In this document: positions 1-12,370 of the stretch, one piece after another
How positions within the stretch are numbered: position 1 is the stretch's first letter
Layout of the letters: each line of letters begins with the position of its first letter
Assembly: GCA_019054805.1 (NCBI GenBank)
Contig: JAHQIY010000001.1
Coordinates: forward strand, 10,616,501 to 10,680,500
DNA length: 64,000 nt
From: Brachionus manjavacas
Lineage: Eukaryota > Rotifera > Eurotatoria > Ploima > Brachionidae
Direction of reading: 5' to 3'
Notes under the pieces: model-generated
What the model was told of the DNA's origin: nothing
Seen by the model: the letters and a program-made list of their open reading frames with translations, nothing else
Databases searched by the model: none
Translations under genes and position numbers: made by a program

Positions 1-3000
1 GCAAGAATCGCCCAAAAAAGAGACCACTTTTTTCCTCGGTTCCGATTCCGAAAATGAAGAATATGAAGCAAAACCCGCTCAAGGAAAAGATATTTCACTG
101 AGCCAAGATGAATCAGAGTCGATGAATTTTTCTTTGCCAGAAAAAGCGGAAATATCAAATCAGCCTCAAAATTCTAGGCAGATTACATTTAGTCATACAG
201 AAGAAGAATCGAATGTAAAAGACTTGACTAAACCAATATTCGACATCACAAGCTCTTTGGAGTTAAGCAGTTCTGAATCCGAGTCTGAATCTTCTAGTTG
301 CTCTTCATCCGTGGCTTCATCACATGTATCAGAAAAATCAAGGTCCGTTTTCAATACAAAAGATTTGTTCGGATCGGAACTAAGTGATGAAGAGAATGAA
401 AAAGACAAATCAGTTGATATTACCAATATTCAGGAGGAATTTGCCAAAAACCAGCAAAAAGACGCCGAGGAAGCCGAAATTTTAGAAAATAAAATTGATC
501 TTTTGACAAACCAATTCATGGACTATATGCAGCAAAAAACAATTGATGAAATTATTGAAGTATCGATTGAGGAACTATTAAATCTAGAGCTTTTTTTTGA
601 TGAATTTATAGATGAGGAAACAAGCTCAAAAAGTTATCTAGCTGCCAGTATTTTAAAAAGTGTTTGCACAGTGTGTATTGAAGAAGAGAGAGCTGAGCAA
701 AAACAAATGGAAAAAAAATTGAGGGACGAAATAAAAAGCAAACTGGAAGAGGAAATATCTGAAAAAATTTTGGATGAAAAGATTAATCAATTAATGCTTG
801 AATGTTCTCAGAGAGTTTTAGTTGAGGCCAAAAATGAACAAATCGATTCGATGTTTAGATCAATAGTTGACCAAGTTTGTAAAGAAAATATTGAAAAATG
901 TTTAATGGAACTTTTGTTTGACGATATGCTAAGTGTTCCAAAGCCCATTATAGAAAAACTTGAGTTCAAAATTGAAAAAGAGATGGAATGTCGATCTAAT
1001 AAGCGACGATTTCCGGTTGATTCTTCACTAATGGAGGAAAAAGGAAAACGATCTAGAAGAGAAAGCGGTGGAAGTGAATCGAGCTGGAAGAGTAGTCACT
1101 TTTTAGCAGAAGAAATTGACAAAAAAACACTCGAAGAATGTAAATTATTCAGAATTGTTTTTAAGTCACAAGTCTTAAGTCAAGTCAAGTCAATGACTTA
1201 AAATTTTTTTTTTAGTGAAGTTTAGTCAAGTGAACTAATTATCTGATTTTTAAACTTAAAAATTAATATGATTTTTTATTTTAATCTAAATAAAGATTAG
1301 TTTTAAAATCAGAAAATTAGTTGACTCGACTAAACTTCACTAAAAAAATGAAAAAAATTTTTTAGACATTGGCTTTAACTTAATAAAAAAAATTTAAGTC
1401 ATGACTTTGACTTAAAAAAAAAAATCTAAGTCAAGTCATAACTTTGACTTAAATTTTTGTGACTTAGACTTTAAACTGTGACTTAAAAACAAGTCTGAAA
1501 TTATTTAGAAAAAAGTTCAAACTTCTAAAAAATACATCAAATGTATTTTTTCCATAGTCTGAACTTTATTTCTTGATGAAAAAAATTAAACTGTTTTTTT
1601 TTAAGTTGTTAAAGAATGTTTGGCAGATTATTTTCGAAAATTTAACTTTAAAATTGAGTTTACCTTCGAAGAACTTGACGAAATGATTGATAAATTAGCC
1701 AGAGCAGTCAAAAAGAAAAGTCCTGAATCGAACAATTCTAAATTTGTTGCCCACATTCTAATAAAAGTAAGACTAAATTTTTTTTCTTATTTAAAATTTT
1801 TTTTTTGCCATTCAAAGCATTATTTGAATAACAAATTTATACCTCTTGACGATCTTAAACTAAATCAAGTAGACGAAAACGAACTGAAATTGTTCAAGCA
1901 AATTAACATGATCTGTAATACACCGGTTAAGGATGAATTTGAATCCATTACTAGAACAATTTACGGAAAACGATCTAGTCAAAGTTCATATACTAACTAC
2001 TTGCAGAGCAGACTGAACGATGCCATGATGGCAAAAATAACTAAAGAAGAAGAAAAATATGTTTATATATTGAGAAAATTGATTGAATATCCAACATTAG
2101 TAGGGCTTATTTTTTCCTTAATTTTTTCAATAAATTTTAAAAATATTTACTTATTTTTTTTTAGGAAGCAGTGCAACTTGAATTCTTAAACTGTTTGAAA
2201 ATATTGATTCTGAGCAATGAGTTTCAGAATACATTTAAAATGAAAATGGGGTAATTTGCTTTTTAATTTGTCCTAAATGAATAATTCTAAGTTTAATTAT
2301 TAGAAGAATTTTGTGTTTTTTGTGCAAGTCTAGCAAAAACTACGATTATCTTAAGTGTTTTATGTGTGATTTAATTACATCCCGAGAGACGTCTATGCCT
2401 ATGCATTTTCAAAATTTGATTCTTTGGTTTGCTAGAATTTGGCCCGAATGTCTCACTTGGCCATGCTCAATAGATCAAGTGAATGATGAGGATATAGACT
2501 CAGCTGAGCTTAAGAATCCGATTCTTTTTGTTATAATGAACATTGTGAAGAGCAATATTTTTAAAAATAATATCGAACTTGAGAAGATCAAACCAGATTT
2601 TAAGTATTCCAAATTTTCGAAATATTATGTCCATGTGAGTAAAATATCAATTCAGTAAAATTTTTATTCAAAATTTCGGTTTGTATTCTAAAATCCATCT
2701 AGCTTACGAGACAAAATAAACCACTTTTCTTTTAATCTAGCGGTTGTCTCGTTTTAAAACTAATTTATTCGGACCTTTTTAGACCCAAGGTAGATTTGCT
2801 AAAAATCTGGTCGAATTATTTGAAAAAATAATCCTAATAATCATTTAAATGATTAATTGAAAAATTAAAAAAAAATCAAATTGCAACCTTTTTTACTCAT
2901 TAGGAAAAAAGGGGTAAAATTAGAATTTTTGTGTTTTATTGCGGAATGGTTTTAGGATTTAATTAAAAAATTGCCTAATATTATTTTGTAATTATTTAAT

Positions 3001-4830
3001 TAGTTACCTTATTCTTTTTCGAAAATGAATCTCACTAGCTTTAAACCTATCTAACAGCGAAGGAATATTGAATTTGGCTTCCGGATAAACCATACTTTGA
3101 TTTAATCAAAATATTATATTTTATGTGGATAAAATATAAAATAAAGAAATGAATTTTGGAGAACTTATTTGCAAGCAAGTACTCTATCCTAAATTTTGAC
3201 AAGGCTCAGTTTAATTGGAAAAAATTCCAAGTTTTCTAAAAATATTATGTTAGTCATTTTAATTCCAAAGTTGAACCTTTTCTCAAGAAAATAGAAAAGA
3301 AAAAAAAAGAAATATAAAGACAGCTCAAAAATATTTTAACAAAACAAATTATTAAAAATAAGCATCTTTGTTGAAATTAAGAATATATTTTAAAAAATTA
3401 ATTTGTCCTGCATTTAAAACCTTTATTATTAATTTTCAAAGAATGAAAATCCTTTTTTTTAGCAAATTCATGAAAATTAATTTTATTAGTTTTTATTTTT
3501 TTAAATTATTTAAAAATAGATCTTGGAATCTTTGTGTAACTGGAGCATTGAATCTACCAAAAGTCTCGACGCTTTATCTTTCCTGAAAGCGAGCATACAA
3601 CATGCATTTGAATATTCCAATTATTTCAACTTGAATGGTAAAAATTAAATATTACAAATTTATTTAAATTATATTTTTTTAAAGAAAAAACATTTTGTTT
3701 AAATGGACTGATGTTAGAATACTGTGAGGCTTTCAAACTTTTGTGTTTAAATGAGGAGTGGACATGGACTAAACAAAATGTTATTGATAAATTCATATCT
3801 AAAGAAATGAATGATTTAGATAATAAACTTATGGATAATACTCTTCAAATTGATGATATTCTCAAACATAGAAGCAAATATGGGTTTTTATTGATCTTAA
3901 TGAACAGTATTGTCTCACTCATGAGTCCACTCGACAATTATGCGTTGGAGATTGTGTCTCAAATCGAAATTAAATTTAATTCGTTAAATACAGGTTAATT
4001 TTTTGTTTTATACCTTGTTATCAATTTAGGGATAAAAATATTTTATAAGAAAATTTTCTTTTAAGCGTGATTTATTGTTATTTTGAATGAGTCTTTAAAA
4101 TATTCTAAAAGGGAATTAAATGGAATTTATTTGTGAAACATGACAACATTTACGTAATTTATAGATTTAGGGAAAAAAAGTTTAAAAAATTAATTTCTTA
4201 ATTCATCATAGATAACGCTTAGATGTTTTATTATATCAATTATAAAAGTGTATTTTTTTCTTCTTCCTTTGACCGATTAATAACATGGATTTTTTAAAAA
4301 CTAAATTTAGCAAATATTTTAACATGTTTCAGTAACCACACATTTGTTGACCAAATTTTTCACCAGCTAAAATTAGTTATGCATCACCGCTTTTTCTTTG
4401 ACTAAATCAAATCCTTTACTTAATTTGAATAATTTGATTTAAAATATTATTATATTATGTCCACTCACTTTAATACGAGTTTTCTTATTTTACTCTTATT
4501 TGTACTGTAAATCCTAGTAATTTATTTGATTTCAAGATTTTTTACTTAGTTAGTGTCAGTACAAAATTTAAAAAGTTAAATTTAATTTTTTTTTTTTAAG
4601 TTTATATAAATTATGAACTAGCATTGGTAGAGTCAGTAATTTTATTGTGTAGATTTGATCCAACTAAGTGCCTGAATATGCTGCAACAATGGTACAAAAA
4701 TTTTAAAGTTCGATCTTGTAGTCAAAATATTTCAATTCAATTGCCAGAAAGTCTCAAATTGGAAATTCAAACTATTCAGTCGATTTACAAGGAAAAGATT
4801 GACAAAAATGTACAAATTTTATCTTTTTAA
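1..4830 (+). CDS. ICE1-like protein, 3' part of gene (5' end outside window)
   Basis: Open from the first base of the window. Exons fitted by hand: to 1139, 1606-1766, 1818-2099, 2165-2250, 2304-2634, 3520-3637, 3685-3993, 4601-4830; the frame is kept across all seven introns. The first part is a Ser/Glu/Asp-rich acidic stretch followed by a long charged helical or coiled-coil segment (about 480-1000) and a basic patch (KGKRSRR, near 1045). The rest is all-helical without a catalytic motif. The C-terminal part has LLCLNEEWTWTKQNVI and ESVILLCRFDP, which resemble my recollection of the C-terminal domain of ICE1, the scaffold of the little elongation complex that supports snRNA transcription. 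No search was possible, so the family call is tentative; the existence of the gene is not in doubt. The 885-nt intron at 2635-3519 is the second-largest. Confidence 0.5.
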
Positions 4831-5006
4831 ACAAGAAAATTGTTTTAATTATTTTTTAAAATAAAATGAACTTTTAATTTTATCTTTAAATAGCCATTTA
4901 GTGCATTAAAAGTAAATTTTTTAAAATACAAGAAGTCAGTAAGGATGTGACAAATCTTTATCTCGCATTTAACTTTTAAATTTCAAATAGATTTAGTTAA
5001 TTTAGA

Positions 5007-6233
5007 ATGGGTTTTTATGAAAAGTTTATAAAAGACGGTGCCAAAGGTTTTAGCTTGAGAGGAGGACCCTTTGCTAAATGGCGATATCCAGCCAATAAAG
5101 TTATTTATAGGAAAAGGCTTATTGCTGGTCCCGAACCTGAAAGACCTAGATCAGTTTGGTCAAATTGGTATTGCGCAAAAAAAATATATTTAAGATGTTT
5201 AAATATTTTTTAAAAAGGAATTATGATTCAGAAATATACGCTTTTGCCAAGCGCTTGAACGAGAATTTCAAAGAAGGACTCTTGCGCCAAGCTTTCATTG
5301 ATCCAAGCTATGCAGTTTCAGAGAAATCAAAATTACAAGACATAGGTCTTGAGTTCGATATATCTCAAAACAATGCAGTTTTAGCTAAAGAAGGAGAAAG
5401 TATCTGTAAAAATTATATCAGAGCTTTGTTAAATTTTTGGTATCCAAAATTACCGACTCAGGGAGTAGAGTAAAGATTATTATATTTAAAATTGTTTTAT
5501 TTTTTAATTTAGTTAATTAATTAATAGAGCTGTTGTTGAATTTTTGACTGATTCTGAATCAATGGCGTATATTTCTAAAAATATCGGAATAATGGATTTA
5601 GTCAAAACTCAAGTAAGGTGATTAAAATGAAAGAGTTTATTTGCTATTTTTTTTCATAGGAATTTCCAGTAGAAAATGAAACACTAAGATCAACTTTATT
5701 CGCAGTAATTGCTGCTCTTAGTCAATCAGAGGTAATTTAGTAGTCTGAAGAATTCTAGTTTGGTTTAAAATTTGATAATAGAGTCCGATTAGAGCACATT
5801 TATTTATAAATGATTTTATAGTCACTCAACTAGTTGGGCAAGATATAAATGAAATATGGAGAATAGATAATCCGATGGGGTTATTGTGTGATGAATTGAA
5901 AAAAAGCGGAAATAAAGCTCTTCCAAAAGCGAGGTAGATGAAATGAAAATTTTTTTTTTATTTGAATATTATATATTTAGATTAATTTGGTCGACTGGAG
6001 CAAATACACCAACCTCAGCGTTTGTAGTAGGACTTTACCTTGAAGAAAAATTTTTGTCTAAGGGGTATGGAGAAACAGCTGAAATAGCCGAAGAAATGGC
6101 ATCTCGGGATGCGCTAAGAAGACTTTTCGGCACTACAGAAGAGAATGCTCCAATACCTTACGGCGAAAAGGCCCGGAAATTTTCTCAAATGATAAATTCA
6201 CTATATGATAAATTCAAAAATTCAAATATTTAA
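5007..6233 (+). CDS. MRPL44: Mitochondrial large ribosomal subunit protein mL44
   Basis: Six exons: 5007-5167, 5218-5469, 5528-5612, 5660-5731, 5782-5933, 5981-6233, separated by introns of 47-58 nt; 324 residues, close to the roughly 330 of animal mL44. The N-terminus is basic and has no long presequence. Residues after the first intron (NYDSEIYAFAKRLNENF) begin the degenerate RNase III-like domain, followed by the GLLCDELKK helix, and the last exon holds the double-stranded RNA-binding domain (FVVGLYLEEKFLSKGYGET, then AEEMASRDALRRLFG). mL44 is a structural component of the mitochondrial ribosome, near the tunnel exit, and is catalytically inactive as an RNase III. The gene starts 176 bp after the preceding gene in the same direction. 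The ATG at 5007 is the first in-frame start of the exon. Confidence 0.9.
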
Positions 6234-8727
6234 AAAATGACTTGTTTTCTTTTTTAAAATAAACAATAAAAATTTTATGATTCATTTTTTACTGCTTAAG
6301 TTATTAAAATAATTGTGCCAGAAAAAGGGCGTTGGTATTAATAAAACAATTACTTTATACAAAAATACTTAATTGCTTTAGCATTTAAGATAAAAAATAA
6401 TACAATCACAAATCAATTATTAAACATTGATAAGTAGATTTTTTATTTAAAGTTTATTGTTTTATTTATTACCAAAAATTAAAGGGAATTTGGCTGCGAT
6501 CTACTTTGTAATAATATAATATTGCTGGTCCTGTATTTTTTTATAAACTATTTTAAAAAGGTTTTTGTTCTTATATATAAACAATGCTGGATAAAAATCA
6601 ATTATTAAGTATAATTTTCTAATCAAAAATGGTATTATGTTTATTAGTTATAAAAAAAGCCGGTCTATTTAAAAATTTTAATCTTTTATTTTAAACAGTT
6701 AGATTTTTGTTTTGCTTTTTAATACCAGCCCTTGTCAATTTAAGATATTTAGATTAATTAGTAATAAGATAAATGTAATAAGATTATTTTATTATTTTTT
6801 TAATTAATAGATTACATTGCAAAAGAAAATAAAAATCGAAAAAAGACTAGGTCCAAAAATTTAAAACTGAAACCGTATTGTTCGAAATAATGATCAAAAA
6901 TTTACACCTATTTTTTTGAATTTTTTATCATTTAATACTCACGTGGTTTTAACATTTGTTTGATTATTTATTTCCTACCAAAAAATTTTATAAACTTTTT
7001 GATTTTGAGTTCAAATAACATGATTTTTTCAAAAAGGTAAAGCATAAAATATTTTTTTTTACTTTAGATTAATTGATGTCCTAATTAGAGTAATAATAGA
7101 TATAGAATAGTTATGAATTTAGAAATTATTAATTTTTATTCAAAAATTTGTGAAAATTCTAGTATCATGTAACCAGCATAAATAATTTAGAACTTATTTT
7201 TAATCAAAAACGTGATCACATGAAAAATTTGATATCTTTTTCTTTTTTTCACAATTTATTTCTTAGATGATAAGCTGAATGTCAAGTAAAACTTTCATTC
7301 AAAAAAGAACAAAAAAAGAACCCAAAAGAACATAAAATAACAAAAAAATTCTTTTTTAAAAAAGAACCTATAATATCCATTGGGTTCTCTTTTCATTGTC
7401 TATGTATGATTAAATATTTGTTATGATTAATTTAGAATATTCAAAAAATAAGTTTAAATTTAACAAGAAGTGGCGAGAAATTTCTAGTTCTATATTTATT
7501 TTTACATGAATCATTTTTCATCATTTTTAATATTTAGAGATTTAGAATTCGTCTTGAGTTTAATTTTCCCAAAGACTGATATTTTTTGCTAAAAAAATGT
7601 TTTGAGTCTGATTTGCATTCATTAGCAATTTTTGTCTGAATATTGAAATTAAATACAAAACAAATTTTAAATATTAGGATTTTTATTATTATGAAAAATT
7701 GAAAAATATCAAATATTTTGTGAAATCTAATTCTTGCTGATGATTAATTAAATTTTAATAATCTTAATCTTGAGAAAGTTCTCAAAGCTCACAGTGTCCG
7801 AAATATGCTTAGTTTTTTGTATTTTTTTTTATTATTAGATTAAAGAAAATAAATTTTGATCGAAAGTTGTTTTTAGTTTTTATGCTGAATTTGAGTTTTT
7901 TTTAACATTAAATAAATTTTGTCTAGCAATTTTTATGTCCCGTTAAATCTTCATGTTCTCTTAAATCAATAATCCCTATCAAAAATGATATTTTAGAAAA
8001 ATTCTTAAATGTTTATAGATAGTTGATGTTTTAATAAATGTTTTTCTAAATACCAATGAATAAATAATCCATTGAATTTTGATGATAAACTATTTAATAT
8101 TTAAAAAATCAAATAGCTTCCACTTAAAAATTTAAATTTTCCGAATTCCATGTAATTCAATATTAACGTTTAATTAAATTTTTGTTTGCTTTGGCTTGCT
8201 AGGGTAAACAATTTCATGATAAATATTGATTTTTATAAAAAAATATAGCTTATTAGTGCTTTTCATCAATGGTTCATAAGTGCACTATTATTTTAATAAT
8301 TACTCTAATTGATTTAAGAGAATTTCTTTCAAACAAATGTAGTCTTTTTTTCATCACAAAAATATCTTTGAGTTGTAATATGAATTTGATTAAATATTAT
8401 TTAAACCGTGAATTTCTAAATATTGATTATTTCAGCTATTTTCATGCCTATTTATTTGTTTAATTTCGATCGCTTGCTAAATTTATACAAATCTTCCGAG
8501 AAATGATCCCAATAGATTATTTCGATCTATTGATTTTTATTAATGTATGACTGTAATCTGATGTAAAGTAATTTTATAAGCCATTAGACAGAAATAAATG
8601 CTTTAAAATTTTAAATTTTACAAAGCTTTTTTGATCGGTAATTTGATGATATGCTTCAAGAGCCTTTGTAACATAAGCAATATTTTGAACAAATTTTACG
8701 AATTCAGCCTGTTTTTTTGGAGTGAAG
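6234..8727. other. Gene-free AT-rich DNA
   Basis: No convincing coding stretch on either strand. Long A and T runs dominate. The 64-codon frame at 8269-8463 has the composition of the surrounding DNA and no recognisable feature. Confidence 0.6.
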
Positions 8728-8990
8728 GAATTTATTTTATTTATTTATTAGTTTGTATCGAGCTAGAAATCGAATAATTAAAAATAAAATAAAATAGAGT
8801 AAAAAATGTAATTAAAAGTAAAATAGGTTTAAAATGATGCAAAATATAATAGATAAATAGAAATGAGTAATGAAAAGTGGTAAATGTTTAATAAATAACA
8901 TTTAAGGAAAAAGGAAGAAAAATAAATGATAATTGGTAGAGAGTTTTGTTCAAGTGTCAATCAGGCAGGTTAAAAATCAAATATTTTCAC
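8728..8990 (-). mobile_element. Decayed LINE 3' end
   Basis: Read on the minus strand, the stretch ends with CTAGCTCGATAC followed by a tail of ATAA/AAAT repeats. This matches the 3' end of the better preserved LINE at 60060-61210, which has TAGCTCGGTACAG followed by an AAATAAATAAAT tail. The AT-rich run between about 8765 and 8910 corresponds to the equally AT-rich 3' UTR of that copy. No reverse transcriptase coding sequence is left. The upstream limit is a guess. Confidence 0.5.
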
Positions 8991-11900
8991 GGAGAAAATT
9001 GCTCTATAAAAAAATACTAAATATTTTAAATATTTTCTTTTATTTAAATTGTATTATTTTTACTATGCTTAAAAATTTTTTTAAATATTTGCAAGTAATT
9101 TGGTAGAAAATCAATATTTGAGGCGATTGAATTTTTGGTGTTAAAATAATTTTATGATCAGGTTATTTGATTGATTTAACACAAGCTGGCATAAGTTGTT
9201 TAAAAAAAATTACACTTTAATTCATCGACTTTTAGGATAAGCATGAGTGGCCCCTCTTAGCGATTTTATAAAATATCGTGTTAAAATTAATTAAAATTTG
9301 TCACTTTTTTTTAATAATAAATATTTAATTTTCAAATTATGCTGCGTTTTAGTTTCATTTATCCAAATTAAATTGAATTTCTTTTAGTCAATAAAAAAAT
9401 GAAAAGTATCAATGTGAAATTTCGAAATTTATTTTCTATTTTTTCATTATTTTGTTTCTATAACTGCAGTCCAAAATTTAGCTTTAAATTTAGACTTGAA
9501 TTAAAATTACGAAAAATTCAACAGTATCCAAATATTTATGTAAATTTAGTATCAAAATTTTCGACTTGATTTTAGTAAAATCCAAAAAAAAATTCATCAA
9601 AAATTGGTCATTGATAGGTTTTAGTAAATTTGAATGAAGTGGTTACATAACAGGATACAAAAATCATCATTTAAAAAAGCTGAATATTCGATTTCAATAA
9701 ATTATTAAATAAATTTGCTTTCTGTTAATAAAAATATCCAATTTCTTTTCTTGTTTTTTTTCTAAAAGAATCAATCTGAGTGTGTTCTCGGTTTTCCCAT
9801 AAGGCTTAACTTTCATTAATGATCGAAATTCAGCAAGAACCATGATTTATTGCTGCATTCGCAAGTTTTCTTAAATAAGTATTCTATTTAAACATGTAAT
9901 ATATCAAATAATTTTTTATCAATTTATTATTTGAAAACATTTTTTTTCTCATCCTAGAACTGTGCATCCATTCATAAATCTGGCATTGATGAATAAATAT
10001 GATGAAAAATAAATATTTTATTAGAGCTTAAATCAAGATAAGATATTGAGTTGTTTATTCTCGAAAGAAGAAGTTATAATTAATAAGGCTAGAAAATCAG
10101 CAAAAGTTCTAGATGATTAATTTGTTTCGGATTCGAGAAGAAGAAGGATGGTCAGATTCCATTGCGGCTGTGACTGGGCGGCCATGTGCACACAAATGCA
10201 AATAAGCTACTGATTTAGCTCTTTTTATCAGATAAGCCAAGTTGATTGCTATCTTGAATTACTTATTCCAGGATTTATGCATGCAAATTTGGTCAAGTGA
10301 TTAATTCAGTCCGAGTCTCGGATGTGTTTTTAAGTTTGGGAGCACAATTGATTACTTAGTTCAAATGTGCTTTATTGATTTTCTTCAGTTCTTATGAATG
10401 CGGACATAAATTATGATTTGAATCAGATTTATGAAAATTAACAAAATAAAAAAATAATATATTTTATTTTTAGCAAGAAGAAAGCTTGTTATAATCAGAT
10501 CGAAGACTCTAATCAGGCAAAATCTAGCTGAGAATTAGCATAGAATACTTTGTTCAATTTAACCTCTAGAGCTGCTACTGGCTTTGTTCAAATTTTGCCT
10601 TCCGAGTCAATTGAGATCGAAAAATAAATTATCTTTTTGGTCTCACATGAAAAAATATTTTTGATTATCTCGACAAACAAAGTTATTTTTTAAGTAAATT
10701 AAAATTCTAACTTGTTTACCCGAAGAGAATCAAAATCTTTTGCGTCAAACAAAAGCTTACAGCTCTACTAAACAAACTAGCTTTTTTATAAATTAAAAGC
10801 TTTCTTTTCTATTCTGATTACTTTTTTAATCTTTTTTTTTAAATAAAGCCAAAACCATTAGTAGGTGCACAAAAATAATTACTTCGCTAAAAATATCAAG
10901 GAACTAGGCAAGTTGTTTAAAATAATCAGATTTTCACCGTTAATCAAATGCTTTTTAATAGTCAAGTAGCTTTTAATTAAATTTTGTAGTTTTTTGTTTT
11001 CAACTCGAATGATAAACTAAAATTATTTAAGTCTAAATTAAATACTGTGATATTTTTAATTAAAAAAAGGTATTAAGTATTATTACATAAACTTTTTTTA
11101 AGCTCAAATAATGTCACAACATTTTCTAGTTGTAAAATTCAGCTTATTTCATAAATATGAGTATGTTTCATAATTTTTTTGTTGGCAGTCATGCTATGAG
11201 CTAAGCTTACGCTAAGTTTTAATCATAAGATGGAAATTTTCTTTAAAAAATAAAAGTCAGACAAATTTTTTTGTTAATTAATATTCTATTCAATTCAAAG
11301 TTTTTTGGCTTGTTGTATAAGAAACAAAATGTATCAAAATTTTTATTTTTTAGATAAATTAATTTATTTTAAGTTTTCTTAAAATTGAATACCAAGTTCA
11401 AATTATGGATTGGGATTTTTTTTTTCAAATTACATTAAATCGAATAAATTTCTTTAGACACTTAAATAACACGTCTAATAAGTGATAAAAAAAGAGAAGA
11501 ATTTAATCTAATGTAAATCTATTTTTAAGAGAAAAAAAATTATTTATTTTTTTTTTATTTTTTCATTTCACAAGAGCGGTATCTGAGTACTAATCTGACA
11601 TGCATTCTTCTAGTCTCTTCTTAAATTATTAGCTGAGTGTTCAAAATGGAAAAATTGTTCAAAAGTGAACTCCAAGCGTGGTCAATTTCTAAGCACTTTG
11701 TATTTTTAAAATTAAATTAATCAGTAATTATTCATTTGTTTGTTTATCTGTACAAAAAAAACAAAAAAATCAATTTTTTATAAATAAAAGAATGCTGAGC
11801 AAAAAGGAAATGATGTGTTCTGTTTGAAGCAATTATGATAAATTATTCGATGCCAGGCGGAGAGTGTTCTTTTAAAATGGAGATTTCTGAGATGAACTAT

Positions 11901-12370
11901 AATTTATTCGGCAAGAATATTATTGGTTTTTTTTTCAAATAGATAAAAAGAAATATCTGCTTAATAATTCCTTTTGCATTAGGATCATGATTGTTTTACC
12001 TCCAAGAAGAAAAAATGCTAATTTCATTGATTTAAAGCGTGTTCTCTTCTCTAGTTTCGTTCATAATAAGCCGAGAAAAAATCAATAGTTCTTGCTCCAC
12101 CGACTGATTGGAACTAAATCCGAGCAGTAAATTATTATCATAATACAAATTTGCAATTATAATAATAAAACTAATAATAATGATTGCAATTTCCCTTTTA
12201 TACAACCCATCCAACAACTAGAAGAAATTTCTTACATTTTTTTTCTATTATTATTTTTTAAATAAACAAATTTTGATCAAACGGTGCCTATTTTCCTTAG
12301 ATATTTGGTCTCGTTCTGCATTTGGACTGAATAGAGCGTTTATTGAAGCGAATGTGCATTAGAGCATAAA
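8991..12370. other. Intergenic DNA upstream of Go-alpha, possible regulatory islands
   Basis: No gene seen. Islands of higher complexity stand out at about 10120-10340 (with TTATCAGATAAG, a GATA-type palindrome, and ATGCATGCAAAT, an octamer-like site) and at 11570-11900. They may be enhancers or noncoding 5' exons of the gene at 12371, whose 5' UTR is not defined. The 61-codon minus-strand frame at 12032-12217 looks accidental. Confidence 0.35.

Noticed and set aside
1139..1500. GTCAAGTCAAGTCAAT and repeated AAGTCA words after 1160 as a regulatory array
   Set aside because: They lie in an intron and read as a decayed simple repeat (AAGTC)n; no sign of function.
8269..8463. 64-codon plus-strand frame
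   Set aside because: Composition equals the surrounding noncoding DNA, no recognisable feature.
12032..12217. 61-codon minus-strand frame before Go-alpha
   Set aside because: Built of Ile/Asn/Leu codons typical of AT-rich noncoding DNA, no motif, no splice partner.
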